Assembly (NCBI GenBank): GCA_030263455.1
Contig: SZOZ01000002.1
Span: 1-64,000 of the forward strand
Source of the DNA: Synechococcales cyanobacterium CNB
Lineage (GTDB): Bacteria; Planctomycetota; Phycisphaerae; Phycisphaerales; UBA1924
Length of the DNA stretch: 64,000 nucleotides
Direction of reading: 5' to 3'
In this document: positions 26,351 to 35,129 of the stretch, in pieces
Layout of the letters: every line of letters starts with the position of its first letter
Numbering within the stretch: position 1 is the stretch's first letter
Position numbers and translations under genes: made by a program
Notes under the pieces: model-generated
The model's database searches: none
Seen by the model: the letters and a program-made list of their open reading frames with translations, nothing else
What the model was told of the DNA's origin: nothing

Positions 26351-27313
26351 ATGCGCAGGCTGATTGTCGCGTGTGCCGCCATTGCGATGCTGGCGACGGC
26401 GTGCAAGGAGCAGGCCGCCGCGCCCGAAACCGGCGGGCCGAGGCGGCTGGTCGTCGGGTTCTCGCAGATCGGCGCGGAGAGCGCGTGGCGCACCGCCGAG
26501 ACCGAGTCGATCCGCTCCGAGGCCCAGGCACGCGGCGTGGACCTGAAGTTCAGCGACGCGCAGCAGAAGCAGGAGAACCAGATCAGCGCCCTGCGCTCCT
26601 TCATCACGCAGAAAGTGGACGCGATCATCCTCGCGCCGATCGTCGAGACCGGATGGGAGCCGGTGCTGCGAGAGGCGAAGCGAGCCGGCATCCCGGTGGT
26701 GCTTGTCGATCGCGGCGTGGACGTGGACGACGACTCGCTCTACACCACGCTGATCGCATCGGACTTCGTCGAGGAGGGACGCATGGCGGGCAGGTGGCTC
26801 GCCGAGCGGCTCGGCGGCTCGGGGCGCATCGTGGAACTCCAGGGCACGCCCGGCTCCGCGCCAGCCATCGACCGGAAGCGCGGATTCGAGGAGGCCATCG
26901 CCGAGTTCCCGGGCATGACCGTCGTCCGCTCGCAGTCGGGCGACTTCACCCGCGCCAAGGGCAAGGAGGTCATGGAAGCGTTCCTCAAGGCGGAACGGGA
27001 GAAGATCGACGCTGTTTACGCGCACAACGACGACATGGCGCTCGGCGCGATCCAGGCGATCGAGGAGGCCGGACTGAAGCCGGGCACGGACGTCGTTCTC
27101 GTCTCCATCGACGGCGTGCGGGCCGCATTCGAGGCGATGGTCCAGGGCAAACTGAACTGCACCGTCGAGTGCAACCCGCTGCTCGGCCCCGCCGCGTTCG
27201 ACGCGGTCGAGCGGGCGCTCGCCGGCGAGACCCTGCCGAAATGGATCAAGGTCGAGGACCGGGTCTTTGACCAGTCCGTGGCGGCGGAGGTTATCGATAC
27301 GCGGAAGTACTGA
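26351..27313 (+). CDS. ytfQ: Sugar ABC transporter substrate-binding protein (YtfQ type)
   Basis: 320 residues; ATG at 26351 with GAGGG upstream, 11 nt after the esterase stop. Signal peptide with Cys18 (LATAC), possibly a lipoprotein. The sequence is close to E. coli YtfQ over its length: VGFSQIGAESAWRTAETESI, VELQGTPGSAPAIDRKRGFE, VVRSQSGDFTRAKGKEVMEA and AVYAHNDDMALGAIQAI. YtfQ binds galactofuranose, so furanose or a related sugar is the likely ligand, though pocket specificity may differ. Periplasmic. First gene of the importer set. Confidence 0.92.
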   Translation: MRRLIVACAAIAMLATACKEQAAAPETGGPRRLVVGFSQIGAESAWRTAETESIRSEAQARGVDLKFSDAQQKQENQISALRSFITQKVDAIILAPIVETGWEPVLREAKRAGIPVVLVDRGVDVDDDSLYTTLIASDFVEEGRMAGRWLAERLGGSGRIVELQGTPGSAPAIDRKRGFEEAIAEFPGMTVVRSQSGDFTRAKGKEVMEAFLKAEREKIDAVYAHNDDMALGAIQAIEEAGLKPGTDVVLVSIDGVRAAFEAMVQGKLNCTVECNPLLGPAAFDAVERALAGETLPKWIKVEDRVFDQSVAAEVIDTRKY

Positions 27314-27334
27314 CTGCGCGGGCGACCTCGCCGG

Positions 27335-27340
27335 TATGCT
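27335..27340 (+). promoter_or_regulatory. -10 element (TATGCT) before ytfR
   Basis: TATGCT ends 9 nt before the ATG at 27350. It predicts a second, nearly leaderless transcript inside the sugar operon, separate from the esterase-ytfQ message. Confidence 0.4.
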
Positions 27341-27349
27341 GACGCGCCG

Positions 27350-28864
27350 ATGGGCGAGGCACCCCCACTGCTCGAAGCACGCGGACTGGTCAAGGTCTAC
27401 CCAGGCGTGCGCGCGCTCGACGGCGCGGACTTCACGCTCCGCGCGGGCGAGGTCCATGCCCTCATGGGCGAGAACGGAGCGGGCAAGTCCACGCTCATCA
27501 AGGCGTTGACCGGCGCGGTGTTGCCGGACGCGGGTGAGGTGCGGCTTGACGGTCGTGTCGTCAGGCCGCGCTCGCCTGTCGAGGCGCAGAGGCTTGGCAT
27601 CAGCACGGTCTACCAGGAAGTGAACCTCGCGCCGAACCTGTCGCTCGCCGAGAACGTGCTGCTCGGCAGGCAGCCGCGACAGTTCGGGCTGATCGACCGA
27701 CGGCGGTCGCGCCGGCGCGCCGAGAAGGTCATGGCACGCCTGGGCGTGCGAGCGGACGTGGGACGACCGCTGGGGTCGCTCCCCATCGCGGTGCAGCAGA
27801 TGGCCGCGATCGGGCGTGCCCTTGACCTTGATGCCCGCGTGCTCGTGCTCGACGAGCCGACGTCGAGCCTCGACGCGGAGGAGACGGCGCGGCTGTTCGC
27901 GGTGATGCGCGACCTGGCGACGCGCGGCATGGGCGTCGTGTTCATCACGCACTTCATCGGACAGGTGTACGAGGCGTGCGGGCGCATCACTGTGATGCGG
28001 GGCGGGCGTGTGGTCGCCGTGCGCGACGCCGAAGACCTGCCACGGCTGGAACTCGTTGCCCTGATGCTCGGCGTGTCGATGGAAGAGGCGCGGGCGATCG
28101 AGCGCTCGCACGCTCGGACGGGTTCTTCGGCGGACGTTGCGCTGCGCGCGCAAGGGCTGCGCCGCGGGCGGGTCGGGCCGATCGACCTCGAACTGCGGAA
28201 GGGGGGCGCGCTCGGCCTAGCGGGGCTGCTCGGATCGGGGCGCACCGAAACCGCCCGCATGGTCGCTGGCGCGGATCGGCCCGAGAGCGGCCGCGTCGAG
28301 ATCGACGGGCGATCCGTGCCGACCGGCTCGCCTCGCCGCGCGATCGCCGCGGGGATCGCGCTCTGCCCGGAAGACCGCAAGGCGGAGGCTCTCGTGCCGG
28401 GGCTGTCGGTGCGAGAGAACATCTCGCTCGCAGCGCAGGCACGCCGAGGGTGGTGGCGTCCGATCGGGCGGCGCGGGCAGCGTGAACTCGCCGAGCGGTT
28501 CGTGCGTTCGCTGCGCATCGCGACGCCGGGCGTGGAGAAGGCCGCGGGCGAACTGAGCGGCGGGAACCAGCAGAAAGTGGTGCTGGCGCGATGGCTGGCG
28601 ACGGAGCCGCGCGTGCTGCTGCTGGACGAGCCGACACGGGGCATCGACGTGGGCGCGAAGGCGGAGGTCGAGCGGCTCGTCGGCGACCTGTGCGCGCGCG
28701 GCGTGGCGATGCTGTTCATCTCATCGGAGGTCGAGGAAGTCGCCCGCGTGTGCGACCGCGTCCTGGTGCTGCGGGACGGTCGCGCGGCGGGCGAACTCTC
28801 CGGCCAAGTCGTGACGGTCGAAGCCGTCATGCGGCTGATCGCGGGGGAGGGCGAGCGTGCGTGA
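27350..28864 (+). CDS. ytfR: Sugar ABC transporter ATP-binding protein (YtfR type)
   Basis: 504 residues, two ATPase domains, as in RbsA/XylG/YtfR importers. Domain 1: Walker A GENGAGKST at ~40-48, a degenerate signature (LPIAVQQMAAIGRAL), Walker B VLVLDEPTSSLD. Domain 2: GLLGSGRTET as a degenerate Walker A, then intact ELSGGNQQKVVLARWL and LLLDEPTRGIDVG. The degenerate second P-loop is normal for this family. It energises sugar import with the two permeases. Its stop overlaps the next start by 8 nt. Confidence 0.93.
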   Translation: MGEAPPLLEARGLVKVYPGVRALDGADFTLRAGEVHALMGENGAGKSTLIKALTGAVLPDAGEVRLDGRVVRPRSPVEAQRLGISTVYQEVNLAPNLSLAENVLLGRQPRQFGLIDRRRSRRRAEKVMARLGVRADVGRPLGSLPIAVQQMAAIGRALDLDARVLVLDEPTSSLDAEETARLFAVMRDLATRGMGVVFITHFIGQVYEACGRITVMRGGRVVAVRDAEDLPRLELVALMLGVSMEEARAIERSHARTGSSADVALRAQGLRRGRVGPIDLELRKGGALGLAGLLGSGRTETARMVAGADRPESGRVEIDGRSVPTGSPRRAIAAGIALCPEDRKAEALVPGLSVRENISLAAQARRGWWRPIGRRGQRELAERFVRSLRIATPGVEKAAGELSGGNQQKVVLARWLATEPRVLLLDEPTRGIDVGAKAEVERLVGDLCARGVAMLFISSEVEEVARVCDRVLVLRDGRAAGELSGQVVTVEAVMRLIAGEGERA

Positions 28865-29861
28865 CTCGGCGCGAGCAGCGCTGCGAGCGATCGGACGGGC
28901 CGCGCCCGCCGCGGCGGCGGTCGGCCTGCTGCTGGCGTTCAACGCCCTCTTCACGCCGGGATTCTTCGACCTGTCGGTCATTGACGGCCGGCTCACCGGG
29001 TCGCTCGTGGACGTGCTGAACCGCGGCGCGATCGTCGTGCTGCTCGCGCTCGGCATGGCGCTCGTCATCGCCACGGGCGGCGTGGACCTCTCGGTCGGCG
29101 CGGTCATGGCGATCGCGGGCGCGACGGCGGCCACGCTGGTGGCGCAGCACGGGACGAACTCGTGGGCGGCCATCGCGGCCGCGCTCGCCGTCGGCGCGGC
29201 AGCCGGCGCGTTCAACGGCACGCTCGTCGCCGGCGCGGGCGTGCAGCCCATCGTCGCAACGCTCGTCCTCATGGTTGCCGGCCGCGGCGCGGCGCAACTC
29301 CTCACGGGAGGACAGATCGTCACCTTCAACGACCCCATCCTGAACTTCATCGACGGCGGTTTCATCGCGGGCGTGCCCATGCCCGCGCTGATCGCCGCCG
29401 GCGCGCTGACGCTCGGCGTCGCGCTCACGCGCGGCACGGCCCTCGGCCTCTTCATCGAGGCGACGGGCGACAACGAACGAGCCGCTCGCTTGGCGGGCGT
29501 GCGCGTGCGGGTGGTAAAGGCATCGGCCTACGTGCTCTGCGGCGCGGCGGCCGCCGTCGCCGGGCTGCTCGCCGCGAGCGACATCCGCGCCGCCGACGCC
29601 AACAACGCCGGTCTGTACCTCGAACTGGACGCGATCCTCGCCGCGGTGCTGGGCGGGACCGCGCTGCGGGGGGGGAGGTTCTCGCTCGTCGGGGCCGCGC
29701 TCGGCGCGCTGTTCATCCAGGGAATGACGACGACGCTCTACCTGCACGACGTCGGCCCGAACGCGACGCTGGCCCTGAAGGCAACCGCAGTGCTGGCGGT
29801 ATGCCTGGCGGTCTCGGAGCGGGCAAGGGCATGGACGACGAGGTGGCGGGGAGAACGATGA
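28857..29861 (+). CDS. ytfT: Sugar ABC transporter permease (YtfT type)
   Basis: 334 residues; GTG start overlapping ytfR. About eight hydrophobic helices are predicted. Matches YtfT at FFDLSVIDGRLTGSLVDVLN, LALGMALVIATGGVDLSVGA, VAGRGAAQLLTGGQIVTFND and ADANNAGLYLELDAILAAVL. The C-terminal DLSVGA-type and GG loops are typical of the ribose/xylose branch of permeases. Inner membrane, pairs with the following permease. The stop overlaps the next start (ATGA). Confidence 0.93.
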   Translation: MRDSARAALRAIGRAAPAAAAVGLLLAFNALFTPGFFDLSVIDGRLTGSLVDVLNRGAIVVLLALGMALVIATGGVDLSVGAVMAIAGATAATLVAQHGTNSWAAIAAALAVGAAAGAFNGTLVAGAGVQPIVATLVLMVAGRGAAQLLTGGQIVTFNDPILNFIDGGFIAGVPMPALIAAGALTLGVALTRGTALGLFIEATGDNERAARLAGVRVRVVKASAYVLCGAAAAVAGLLAASDIRAADANNAGLYLELDAILAAVLGGTALRGGRFSLVGAALGALFIQGMTTTLYLHDVGPNATLALKATAVLAVCLAVSERARAWTTRWRGER

Positions 29862-30859
29862 ACCAGCAGCCCGCCAGACGCCTGCTCTTTCGCGCTCTTC
29901 GTGGCCTTCGCGTTCACGCTCTGCTCTCTCCGCAAGACGTGCCGCTCGCCGCGACGGTCGGCGTGCTGATCGCTCTCTTCACGGCGTGCGCCATCGCCTT
30001 TCCGGGGTTCCTGTCGCCCGGCGTGGCCCGCAACCTGCTCGTCGGCAACGCCGTCCTCGGACTGGTCTGCATCGGCATGACCTTCGTCATCATCTCCGGC
30101 GGCATCGACCTCTCCGTCGGCGCGGCGATCGGCTTCTCCAGCATCCTCATCGCCTTGCTCGTGCAGCACGGCTGGCACCCGCTGTCGGCGTTCGGCGTCT
30201 CGCTCGCGACCGGCACGGCGGGCGGGGCAGCGATGGGAACGCTCATCCACCGCTTCGCATTGCCGCCGTTCCTCGTCACGCTCGCGGGCATGTTCCTCTA
30301 CCGCGGCGGCGCGCTGATGGTCAGCGAGCGATCCATCACCATCCGCCACCCCTTCCACCGCACGCTCGCGGAATGGGGTTCAGGCCCGGTCCCGCCGGCG
30401 GTCGTGATGTTCATCATGATCGCCGCGGCGGGCTTTGTGCTCGCGCGGTGGACACGCTTCGGGCGCGACGTGTACGCCCTCGGCGGTGGCGAGGAGTCCG
30501 CCCGGCTGATGGGTGTCCGCGTCGCAAGCGTGAGGATGCGCGTCTACGCGATCAGTGGGCTGTGCGCCGCGCTCGCCGGGGTGGCAATGACGCTGGCGAC
30601 AGGCGCGGGCAACGCCACGACCGGACACCTCGCGGAACTCGACGCGATCGCTGCCGTGGTCATCGGCGGCACGCCCCTCGCGGGCGGCGCTGGTTCGATC
30701 GTCGGGACGGTGGCCGGCGTGCTGATCTTCGGACTGATCCAGGAGGCGATGCCGCGCGCGGGCGTGACGAACTCGTGGTGGTTCCGCATTGCCGTGGGCG
30801 GGCTGCTGCTGGGATTCGTGCTGCTGCAACGGGGCCTGGAAGGAAGAAGGGCGAGATGA
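29858..30859 (+). CDS. yjfF: Sugar ABC transporter permease (YjfF type)
   Basis: 333 residues; ATG at 29858 overlaps the ytfT stop by 4 nt. Features: about eight to ten helices, GMTFVIISGGIDLSVGAAIG, SERSITIRHPFHRTLAEWGS, ALGGGEESARLMGVRVASVR, and the terminal VIGGTPLAGGAGSIVGTVAG. This matches E. coli YjfF, the second permease of the galactofuranose importer, and the gene order ytfQ-ytfR-ytfT-yjfF is the same as in E. coli. Inner membrane. Last gene of the operon. Confidence 0.93.
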   Translation: MNQQPARRLLFRALRGLRVHALLSPQDVPLAATVGVLIALFTACAIAFPGFLSPGVARNLLVGNAVLGLVCIGMTFVIISGGIDLSVGAAIGFSSILIALLVQHGWHPLSAFGVSLATGTAGGAAMGTLIHRFALPPFLVTLAGMFLYRGGALMVSERSITIRHPFHRTLAEWGSGPVPPAVVMFIMIAAAGFVLARWTRFGRDVYALGGGEESARLMGVRVASVRMRVYAISGLCAALAGVAMTLATGAGNATTGHLAELDAIAAVVIGGTPLAGGAGSIVGTVAGVLIFGLIQEAMPRAGVTNSWWFRIAVGGLLLGFVLLQRGLEGRRAR

Positions 30860-30910
30860 CCGTGCCAGGCTCCCTGGAGCCGACGTTTGCGCGTGTCAAC
30901 CGTTCGTGCA

Positions 30911-30946
30911 CAAGAACCCCGCCACCGGCTTCCCGGCGGGCGGGGT
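30911..30946 (-). terminator. Terminator of the PEP-CTERM gene 30968-31648
   Basis: On the minus strand a GC-rich stem (CCCCGCC...GGCGGGG with inner CCGG pairing around a GAAG loop) is followed by TTCTTG. One or two mismatches are in the stem. Confidence 0.6.
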
Positions 30947-30967
30947 CGTGATCGTGCGGCGAGTCCG

Positions 30968-31648
30968 CTATCGCCGCCGGCGGCGGATGGCAGCCATGCC
31001 GAGTCCGCCCAGGACCGCGAGTGTGGAGGGTGCCGGGATCACCGACCAGTGGAACGCCGTCTCGACGGAGTAGCCGCTCAGGAGCGGGCTGATCGGGACA
31101 CCGTTGGGGTCGCGTGCGATGAAGCCGTCGGACGCCGTGGCGTCGTAGAAGGTGAACCACTGGTACTGCGGTTCAGCGTACTTGCCGCCCATCACCAGGC
31201 CCATGTACCCCTCGGGCGGGAGCGCTCCCTGCACGTCGTCGAACGCGACGGCCATCAGACCCGCGAAGCCGGGCGCATCGAAGGTGGCGTACGCGAACGT
31301 GATGAAGGGCTCATTCAGGTCGTGCTCGATCTCCTTGCCGTCCTTCATCCACGAGACCGTGTAGCTCATCGAATCCTTGGGGACCGCGATGTTCTTGACG
31401 CCACCCGCCGCGATGTTGACGTCGTCGGTCGCGTCGCCCTTCCTGAGAATCTCGGTCCTCTTGCCCGTGTTGTTCGCGCCGTCGAACGCGTACAGGTCGG
31501 AGAGTGTCCGCACGTTCTCCTTCGACTGGTTCCTGATCCTGAAGTTCTTCGTATCCTGCGCGTGCGCCAAGCCGCACGGCAACGCCACGACCCCCGCGGC
31601 AGCGAGCGCAAACGACGCCGCCGTCAACCGAAACTGGGAACCCTTCAT
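30968..31648 (-). CDS. PEP-CTERM exported protein
   Basis: 226 residues. ATG at 31648 follows CAGGAGTATCAG; a longer frame has no ribosome site. Signal peptide ~30 residues (LTAASFALAAAGVVALPCGLAHAQ). The middle is a beta-rich globular domain (FITFAYATFDAPGFAGLMAV). The C-terminus IPAPSTLAVLGGLGMAAIRR-type tail ends in four Arg. Exosortase-dependent surface sorting is expected. The cargo domain is not in any family I know. Confidence 0.85.
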   Translation of the reverse strand: MKGSQFRLTAASFALAAAGVVALPCGLAHAQDTKNFRIRNQSKENVRTLSDLYAFDGANNTGKRTEILRKGDATDDVNIAAGGVKNIAVPKDSMSYTVSWMKDGKEIEHDLNEPFITFAYATFDAPGFAGLMAVAFDDVQGALPPEGYMGLVMGGKYAEPQYQWFTFYDATASDGFIARDPNGVPISPLLSGYSVETAFHWSVIPAPSTLAVLGGLGMAAIRRRRR

Positions 31649-31812
31649 GTCTGATACTCCTGCAAACCGCTGGTGCACGGCCGGCGCGCCCGGGGCAACC
31701 CGCCCCGGATGATCACGCGCTCCGTTCTGTCTCTCCAAACGCAGCCCCGAGCCACGACTCACGCCGTTCTTGCCGCATCGCCGCCGAATCCCCGCCTGTG
31801 CAACAATCACCC

Positions 31813-32730
31813 ATGCGCGAATCAGACCTGCTCGCCCACGTCTACACCATCGCGGCGGGAGCCGATGCCGCCGCGGCGGGGGTTCTCGTCGGCCCGGGCG
31901 ACGACTGCGCGGTCGTGCGCGCGCCGGGCGGCGATGAACTGCTCCTCACGGTGGACCAGGTCGTCGAGGGAAGGCACTTCGAGCCGGGAACACCCGTTGA
32001 CCTGATCGCCCGCAAGGCCGTCGCGCGGTCGATTTCGGACATCGCTGCGATGGGCGGTGTGCCCGCGTGGGGGCTTGCCGCGGGCGTGCTGCCGGAGAAG
32101 TACGAGCACGGGCGCGACCTGTGCGACGCCCTGCACAGGTGGGGAATGCACTGGCGCTGCCCGATCGTGGGCGGCGACATCGCGTCGGGACCGGGACCGC
32201 TCACGATGACCGTGACCGTCGTCGGCCGCATGGACGGTGTGAAGCCGGTGCCGCGCTCCGGCTCGCTGCCAGGCGATGAACTCTGGCTCACAGGCCAGGT
32301 CGGCGGTTCGTTCGAGTCCGGGTGGCACCTCCGGTTTGAGCCGCGCCTGGAGGCGGGGCGCGCCGCGGCGCGATCCGGGCTGGTCCACGCGATGATCGAC
32401 CTCTCGGACGGACTCGGGCGCGACGCGGGCCGGATCGGCGCGGCGTCCGGTGTGCGTCTCGTGATCGACGCCGCGAAGATCCCCGTCAGCCACCGCTGCC
32501 GCGACTGGCGGCAGGCCGTGCGCGAAGGCGAGGACTACGAACTCCTCATGTGCGTCGCTGTGGGCGACGTCCGCTCGGGGCGTCCGCCGTTCGACGCGCA
32601 GCCGCCGCTGATCGGCCCGATCGGCTTGGTCCGCGCCTGCCGCGAGCGCGAAGCCCCGGGGGCGACGATCGTGGACGCCTACGGGCGAGAGCACGACGCG
32701 GGCGAGATGGGCTGGGACCACGGGGGCTAG
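31813..32730 (+). CDS. thiL: Thiamine-monophosphate kinase
   Basis: 305 residues; ATG at 31813 (a GTG at 31798 would add five residues; ThiL usually begins MRES). Signature segments: GDDCAVV (PurM-like ATP site), DISDI/AVARSISDIAAMGGVP, VGGDIASGPGPLTMTVTVVG, LSDGLGRDAGRIGAASGVRL and GEDYELLM. It phosphorylates thiamine phosphate to thiamine diphosphate, the last step of the thiamine pathway. A single gene, not under a TPP element as far as I can see. Cytoplasmic. Confidence 0.92.
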   Translation: MRESDLLAHVYTIAAGADAAAAGVLVGPGDDCAVVRAPGGDELLLTVDQVVEGRHFEPGTPVDLIARKAVARSISDIAAMGGVPAWGLAAGVLPEKYEHGRDLCDALHRWGMHWRCPIVGGDIASGPGPLTMTVTVVGRMDGVKPVPRSGSLPGDELWLTGQVGGSFESGWHLRFEPRLEAGRAAARSGLVHAMIDLSDGLGRDAGRIGAASGVRLVIDAAKIPVSHRCRDWRQAVREGEDYELLMCVAVGDVRSGRPPFDAQPPLIGPIGLVRACREREAPGATIVDAYGREHDAGEMGWDHGG

Positions 32731-32798
32731 TGGCTCCACTTGTGGTCGATGCCATCGGCGTTGGCGTGGTATGCTCGGCCCATTCCGAGGGTTGTTCC

Positions 32799-35114
32799 AT
32801 GCCGATCGTCTTCGCCATCGCCATCTTCGTCGCGGCAGCGCTGCTGTTCATCGTGCAGCCGCTGGCAGCCAAGCTCTTCCTGCCGGTGTTCGGCGGTACG
32901 CCCGCGGTCTGGAACACGGCCATGTTGTTTTTCCAGACCGCGCTGCTCGGCGGCTACTTCTACGCCCACCTGCTCACGACGCGCATCGCGGCGCGGTGGC
33001 AGGGCGTGGTGCATGGCATCGTCCTGCTGGCGGCGTTCGTCGCGCTGCCGATCGCGCTGCCGGAGTCGCGGCTGGGGCTTGCGTCGGGCGCGCCGCCCTC
33101 GCTCGCGCTGCTCGCGCTGCTCGGGATCGCGGTCGGGTTGCCCTACTTCGCGGTGTCGAGCGCCGGGCCGTTGCTGCAACGGTGGTACAGCCTGACGCCG
33201 CACAGGGGGGCGGGCGACCCGTACTTTCTGTACGCCGCGAGCAACGCGGGGAGTCTGCTCGGCCTGCTCGCGTACCCGTTCGCGCTCGGGCCTGCGTTGG
33301 GGCTGAAGGCGCAGGGCGTCGCGTGGACGATCGGCTACGCGGCCTTCGTGCTGCTGGCGGCTGCGTGCGCGGTCGCGGCAATGCGCGCCGGACGCAAGAC
33401 AGCCGACCCCGCCGCTGGCGGCGAGTCGCCGGACGACAAGGTCGAGCGACCCAGCCAGACGCTGTCCTTCTCCGTGTTCGGCGCGCGGCTTTCGGTCCCT
33501 CCGCGGCTCGCGTGGGTTGCGCTGGCGTTCCTGCCTTCGAGCCTGATGCTCGGCGTGACGCAGTACATCACGACGGACGTTGCCGCGATCCCCCTGCTGT
33601 GGGTGCTGCCGCTGGGGGTGTACCTGCTCACGTTCATACTCGCGTTCTCGCGCAGGTCGCTGGCGTCGTCCGGTCCGTCGCACGCCAGCCGCGTGACGAA
33701 GACGTGGAAGGTGCTTGCGGTAGGCGTCGCGCTGGCGTTCCTGATGCAGGCGCACAACCCGATTGCCGCGCTGGTCGTGCTGCACCTGGCCGCGCTTTTC
33801 GCGGGCGGCTTGCTCTGTCACGGCCGGCTCGCCGCGCTGCGCCCCGAGCCGGCGCGGCTGACGGAGTTCTACCTCCTGATCTCTGTCGGCGGCGCGCTGG
33901 GCGGCGTGTTCAACGCGCTCATTGCCCCGGTCATCTTCAATGACGTGCTCGAGTATCCCCTGGTCATCGCGCTGGCGTGCCTGGCCATCCCTCGGACGCC
34001 GAAGCCCGCGTTGCCTCCCGTGTCGAAGAAGCGCTCACCGGCCGCGAAGGGGCAGCGCGAAGCAGGTCCGACGTGGCGAGAGGCCTTCGACTTCGCCGCA
34101 CCCGTGCTGTTCCCTGTCGGTCTCGTCCTGTGGATCGTGCTCATGCGGGCATGGATCAGGACGAACCACGGCGGGGCGCCGGACATCAACCAGCAGGCGC
34201 TGCTGGTCGGCCTTCCCGCGTTCGCGGCGTATCTCGCCTCGGGCAAGCCGCTCGCGTTCGCGCTCTCCCTCGCGGTACTCATGGGCGCGGGAACCGTCGG
34301 CGCGACCCAGAACGTGCGCGTGCTGCACAAGGACCGCACCTTCTTCGGCGTGCACACCATCACGCTCTCCGAGTCGGGTCGCACCGTCACGCTGCTGCAC
34401 GGCACGACCATCCACGGGCTGGAGAGCCGCGCGCCGCAGATCGCCGGCATGCCGCTCGCCTACTACCACCCCGACGGCCCGACGGGGGCGATCATGGGCG
34501 CCTTCGGCGCGACGGCGCAGCGCGTCGGACTGGTCGGGCTTGGCTCCGGCTCGCTCGCGGCGTACGGCCGGCCCGGCCAACGCTTCGACTACTTCGAGAT
34601 CGACCCGCACGTCGTCTGGATCGCCCGCGACTCCGGCCACTTCACCTTCGTGCAGAACTCGAAGGCCGAAATCCGCTACGTCCTCGGCGACGGACGGCTC
34701 ACCCTGCGCGAGGAGCCGGACGGCCGGTATGACATGCTCATCCTCGACGCTTTCAGCTCAGACTCGATCCCGATCCACCTGATGACACGCGAGGCATTCG
34801 AGGTCTACACGGCGAAACTCTCGCCCGGCGGGGTGATCGCGCTGCATGTCTCGAACCGCAACCTCAACCTGCCCCCCGTGGTGGCCGCGCTCGCCTCCGA
34901 CGCCTCGCTGCACGGGCTGATCCGGCAGGACGAAGAGGGCGAAGGACGCGGCTCGGGCCGATTCGGGTGCACATGGATCGTGCTCTCACCTTCCCGCGAG
35001 ACACTCCGCCGGATCGAGTCGGACACTCGCTGGATCCCGCTCACACCACCGCCCGGCTTTCCGGTCTGGACGGACAACCACGCCGACATCCTGCGCATCC
35101 TCCGCTGGCTGTAG
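32799..35114 (+). CDS. Membrane-fused spermidine-synthase-like protein
   Basis: 771 residues; ATG at 32799, CGAGGG upstream and a TATGCT -10 26 nt away. The N-terminal ~480 residues have about 12 hydrophobic segments (FAIAIFVAAALLFIVQPLAA, FFQTALLGGYFYAHLLT), the MFS-like 'fused spermidine synthase' region. The C-terminal ~200 residues hold a SpeE-like methyltransferase/aminopropyl fold: VGLVGLGSGSLAAYGRPGQ, YFEIDPHVVWIARDS, YDMLILDAFSSDSIPIHLMT. Such fusion proteins are common in bacteria, with no defined substrate. Inner membrane. The aroC gene follows 15 nt later. Confidence 0.88.
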   Translation: MPIVFAIAIFVAAALLFIVQPLAAKLFLPVFGGTPAVWNTAMLFFQTALLGGYFYAHLLTTRIAARWQGVVHGIVLLAAFVALPIALPESRLGLASGAPPSLALLALLGIAVGLPYFAVSSAGPLLQRWYSLTPHRGAGDPYFLYAASNAGSLLGLLAYPFALGPALGLKAQGVAWTIGYAAFVLLAAACAVAAMRAGRKTADPAAGGESPDDKVERPSQTLSFSVFGARLSVPPRLAWVALAFLPSSLMLGVTQYITTDVAAIPLLWVLPLGVYLLTFILAFSRRSLASSGPSHASRVTKTWKVLAVGVALAFLMQAHNPIAALVVLHLAALFAGGLLCHGRLAALRPEPARLTEFYLLISVGGALGGVFNALIAPVIFNDVLEYPLVIALACLAIPRTPKPALPPVSKKRSPAAKGQREAGPTWREAFDFAAPVLFPVGLVLWIVLMRAWIRTNHGGAPDINQQALLVGLPAFAAYLASGKPLAFALSLAVLMGAGTVGATQNVRVLHKDRTFFGVHTITLSESGRTVTLLHGTTIHGLESRAPQIAGMPLAYYHPDGPTGAIMGAFGATAQRVGLVGLGSGSLAAYGRPGQRFDYFEIDPHVVWIARDSGHFTFVQNSKAEIRYVLGDGRLTLREEPDGRYDMLILDAFSSDSIPIHLMTREAFEVYTAKLSPGGVIALHVSNRNLNLPPVVAALASDASLHGLIRQDEEGEGRGSGRFGCTWIVLSPSRETLRRIESDTRWIPLTPPPGFPVWTDNHADILRILRWL

Positions 35115-35117
35115 CGG

Positions 35118-35123
35118 TATGCT
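35118..35123 (+). promoter_or_regulatory. -10 element (TATGCT), aroC, predicted leaderless
   Basis: TATGCT ends 6 nt before the ATG at 35130. The site lies just past the previous gene's stop at 35114. Confidence 0.5.
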
Positions 35124-35129
35124 TCCGCC

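Noticed and set aside
31795-31812. thiL as another leaderless gene
   Set aside because: The upstream hexamer (AACAAT) is a poor -10 match, so I did not include it in the leaderless set.
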